Source: an uncultured Devosia sp. (GTDB lineage Bacteria > Pseudomonadota > Alphaproteobacteria > Rhizobiales > Devosiaceae). From it: a DNA stretch of 6,489 bases. Shown here in pieces: positions 5,098 to 6,489 of the stretch. The number at the start of each line of letters is the position of its first letter. Position 1 is the stretch's first letter. The DNA lies in the NCBI GenBank assembly GCA_946481445.1, contig CAMLOA010000118.1:1-6489 (forward strand). The letters run 5' to 3'. The notes beneath the pieces were generated by a model. The model saw only the letters and a program-made list of their open reading frames with translations, ran no database searches and had not been told where the DNA came from. Made by a program: the position numbers and the translations under genes.

Positions 5098-5532
5098 TTA
5101 CGGGCAGGCCTGCACGAAGGCGCTCACATTGCCCGAGCCCTGCTGGACCACGTTGGCATTGCAACCGTCACCGACCTGCACGCCGGCAGCGATATTGCCA
5201 TTGCCATCCTGGGTCAGGACCGCGTTGTGGTTGTCGCCGAACTGGCCGACGCCAGCCTGGTTGTTCCAGCCATCCTGCCAGACGTCGCCGTAGTTGTTGT
5301 TGCCCTGCTGGCCGATGGCGCTGACATTGTTGCCACCGAACTGCTGGCTGATGGCCTTGTTCCAGTTGCCGGTCTGCTTGGTGCCGAACTTGTTGTTCCA
5401 GCCGGCCTGGCTGCCGCCGACGGTGTTGCCGAAGCCGAACTGGTCGATATAGATGTCGTTCGACATTGCGGGGGCGGCCGAGGCAGCGATGGCAACGGCG
5501 GCGACTGCGGTGATGATGAGCTTGCGGATCAT
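5098..5532 (-). CDS. csgA: Curlin major-subunit-like protein (CsgA family)
   Basis: A 144-residue secreted amyloid subunit. Residues 1-24 form a signal peptide (MIRK start, Ala-rich core, cleavage near APAMS). The rest is almost wholly curlin repeat: Gln recurs at 31, 42, 53, 64, 75, 86, 97, 108, 119, 130 and 141 without one slip, and the first ten are QxG. This makes ten complete 11-residue strands, or five repeats of 22, the number found in E. coli CsgA. Asn, Gly and Gln dominate. C124 and C143 are unusual for a curlin, and the protein ends shortly after the last Gln (QACP). The ATG at 5532 follows AGGAGAG, in an ACAGGAGAGAC leader shared with the short curlin gene. It should be exported through CsgG, which is not in the window, and held soluble by the CsgH encoded next. 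Confidence 0.92.
   Translation of the reverse strand: MIRKLIITAVAAVAIAASAAPAMSNDIYIDQFGFGNTVGGSQAGWNNKFGTKQTGNWNKAISQQFGGNNVSAIGQQGNNNYGDVWQDGWNNQAGVGQFGDNHNAVLTQDGNGNIAAGVQVGDGCNANVVQQGSGNVSAFVQACP
5110..5442 (-). repeat. Curlin repeat tract, 33-base period (eleven Gln-led units)
   Basis: Coding repeat with a Gln codon every 33 bases over residues 31-141 of the long curlin. Units differ in DNA sequence, so the period is kept by protein selection rather than by recent duplication. Confidence 0.9.
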
Positions 5533-5619
5533 TTTCTAGTCTCTCCTGTTGGGGCTGCGCTCCCTCCGAGCGCTTCTTGCCGATGACACGAGAGATAATC
5601 GAGCCGGCCGGAACTGGGG

Positions 5620-5625
5620 CTGAAC
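5620..5625. promoter_or_regulatory. Half-site CTGAAC between the long curlin gene and its upstream box
   Basis: CTGAAC lies 5 bases from the box and forms CTGAA-N7-TTCAG with its edge. It also contributes to the inverted repeat TGAACCC (5621-5627) / GGGTTCA (5640-5646). A two-fold symmetric regulator could use it; inferred. Confidence 0.4.
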
Positions 5626-5630
5626 CCCGG

Positions 5631-5659
5631 ATTCAGTTTGGGTTCATTGTGTAAAATTG
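5631..5659 (-). promoter_or_regulatory. Conserved 29-bp upstream box of the long curlin gene
   Basis: Ungapped 23/29 match to 4535-4563, in the same orientation, 98 bases before the ATG. The shared gene-strand core is CAATTTTA plus TGAAC.CA..CTGAAT. Conservation in non-coding DNA in front of two genes of the same family supports a common control site, or leftover similarity from a gene duplication. Confidence 0.6.
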
Positions 5660-5756
5660 TTCGATTTCAACGTTTTCGTGATCGAGTTCCCGGCGTGTGG
5701 CGCCTTGGCCGCCTGCCAACGCACCGCATCCATTGACCCGGAACGTCTTCCATACT

Positions 5757-5777
5757 AGTTAGTAACTGTCTGGTTAC
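5757..5777. promoter_or_regulatory. Overlapping palindromes before the lyase-family gene (possible operator)
   Basis: AGTTAGTAACT (5757-5767) is a perfect 11-base palindrome around a central G. Its GTAAC arm also pairs with GTTAC as GTAAC-N6-GTTAC (5762-5777). The cluster ends just before the ribosome site, a common place for a repressor operator. The regulator is unknown. Confidence 0.35.
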
Positions 5778-5779
5778 AT

Positions 5780-5784
5780 GGAGG
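5780..5784 (+). promoter_or_regulatory. Ribosome binding site that selects a GTG start
   Basis: GGAGG is followed by 5 bases and then GTG at 5790. The in-frame ATG at 5778 overlaps this site and has no ribosome site of its own, so GTG is preferred. Confidence 0.7.
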
Positions 5785-5789
5785 CGAAG

Positions 5790-6489
5790 GTGACGGCAGC
5801 TACGGCGGGCTTGCGGGCGGCACTGGCGGGCATCTCGGGCATATTGGTAACCCCGTTCGACGGCGATGACCGGATCGCGCCGGCGTGGCTCAGGCCGATC
5901 ATCGACCGGGCGGTGGGTGCGGGCGTGCATGCATTGGTGGCCAATGGCAATACCGGCGAGTTCTATGGGCTGACCATGGCCGAGGCGGAAGCCATGGTCT
6001 CTGCAACCGGCGAAATGCTGGCGGGGCGGGTGCCGCTGATCGGGGGCGTCGGCAGGAGCGTGGGCGACGCCGTGGCACTGGCCCGGGCCAGCCGCAAGGC
6101 CGGCGCGGCTGCCCTTATGGTACATCAACCGCCCGATCCCTTCGCCTCGCCGCGTGGGGTGCATGACTATGTGGCGCGGGTCGCGGAGGCAGCCGATGGG
6201 CTGCCGATCATGCTCTACCTGCGCAATGATGCCATCGGCACCGCGAACATCGTCCGGCTGTGCAGCATACCCGGGGTGGCGGGGGTGAAATGGGCGACAC
6301 CTGCGCCGATGAAGCTGAGCGAGGCCATGCGCAGTGCACCCGAGGACATCGTCTGGGTCTGCGGGCTGGCCGAAACCTGGGCGCCGCCGATGTATGCGGT
6401 GGGCGCGCGGGGCTTTACCTCGGGGCTGATCAATGTGTGGCCTGAGCATTCGGTCAGGATACACGCAGCCTTGGCGGGCGGGGATTACT
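5790..6489 (+). CDS. Dihydrodipicolinate synthase / N-acetylneuraminate lyase family protein (3' end cut off by window)
   Basis: The first 233 residues of a class I aldolase-type TIM-barrel enzyme; the family is usually about 300 residues, and no stop is reached. Family marks are GISGILVTPFD (14-24), the NGNTGEFYGLT segment (52-62) with the GxTGE-type pyruvate-carboxylate motif, GGVGRSVGDAVALARAS (85-101), LPIMLYLRND (138-147) with the catalytic Tyr at Y143, and GVAGVKW (162-168) with the Schiff-base Lys at K167. It therefore probably condenses or cleaves a 2-keto acid through a Lys imine. Divergence from lysine-pathway DapA (HQPPDPFASPRG in place of the usual PYY-type stretch) suggests a catabolic member acting on sugar acids or related keto acids rather than true DapA. 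Substrate cannot be assigned. The start is GTG at 5790, set by the GGAGG before it. Confidence 0.88.
   Translation, partial: MTAATAGLRAALAGISGILVTPFDGDDRIAPAWLRPIIDRAVGAGVHALVANGNTGEFYGLTMAEAEAMVSATGEMLAGRVPLIGGVGRSVGDAVALARASRKAGAAALMVHQPPDPFASPRGVHDYVARVAEAADGLPIMLYLRNDAIGTANIVRLCSIPGVAGVKWATPAPMKLSEAMRSAPEDIVWVCGLAETWAPPMYAVGARGFTSGLINVWPEHSVRIHAALAGGDY

Noticed and set aside
5110..5442. Regular 33-base periodicity resembling a CRISPR array
   Set aside because: The units are degenerate, the period is a whole number of codons, and it is explained by the 11-residue curlin repeat in a coding frame with signal peptide.
5733..5761. TTGACC-N17-TAGTTA as a sigma-70-type promoter for the lyase-family gene
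   Set aside because: The -35 is good but the -10 matches the consensus at too few positions to call; left as a possibility only.
5771..5776. Second GTAACC (on the - strand) as a possible SigF-type promoter
   Set aside because: At 16 bases downstream the sequence is GTAT, not CGAA, and no - strand gene starts within a sensible distance.
5667..6464. 265-codon - strand frame opposite the lyase-family gene
   Set aside because: His/Arg/Pro-rich shadow; the + strand frame carries the TIM-barrel motifs with Tyr and Lys in place.

Overview
The window is high-GC DNA with tightly packed genes. Its gene content points to an alphaproteobacterium: a DksA with a single Cys at the zinc-finger site, a CsgH-type curli chaperone, and an ECF-type promoter of the sort described in Caulobacter. 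A Hyphomicrobiales (for example Devosia-like) or Caulobacterales host would fit, but the sequence alone does not settle the genus. No rRNA, tRNA, CRISPR array, insertion sequence, integrase or origin was seen.

Layout. (1) 1-332, + strand: 3' part of dksA, closed by a strong hairpin terminator at 356-378. (2) 405-2856, - strand: a four-gene operon read bufA > bufB > bufC > bufD. It encodes a DUF2282 Cys-containing secreted precursor (bufferin), an MNIO/DUF692 enzyme, a DUF2063 partner protein and a DoxX-family membrane protein. The last three genes are joined by ATGA and TGATG overlaps, and a perfect 11-bp hairpin separates bufA from bufB. An exact GTAACC-N16-CGAA promoter lies upstream of bufA. 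(3) 3029-3979, + strand: an inosine/uridine-type nucleoside hydrolase, divergent from the buf operon. (4) 4034-5532, - strand: a curli block made of a curlin subunit (5098-5532), a CsgH-like chaperone (4624-5010) and a second, shorter curlin subunit (4034-4453). Both curlin genes carry a closely similar 29-bp box upstream. (5) 5790 to the window end, + strand: the 5' part of a dihydrodipicolinate synthase/N-acetylneuraminate lyase-family enzyme.

How the genes work together. In the buf operon, BufB with BufC should modify Cys residues of BufA, a copper-handling RiPP pathway known as bufferins; BufD is the usual membrane companion. The promoter suggests control by an extracytoplasmic-function sigma factor responding to metal stress. 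In the curli block, two secreted subunits with strict 11-residue QxG periodicity are paired with a periplasmic anti-aggregation chaperone. The secretion genes (csgG, csgE, csgF) and any csgD are not in the window. Hairpins after bufA and after the long curlin gene both sit where a highly expressed structural peptide precedes its helper, which suggests a common way of setting unequal expression. The nucleoside hydrolase, the lyase-family gene and dksA look like ordinary metabolic or regulatory neighbours.
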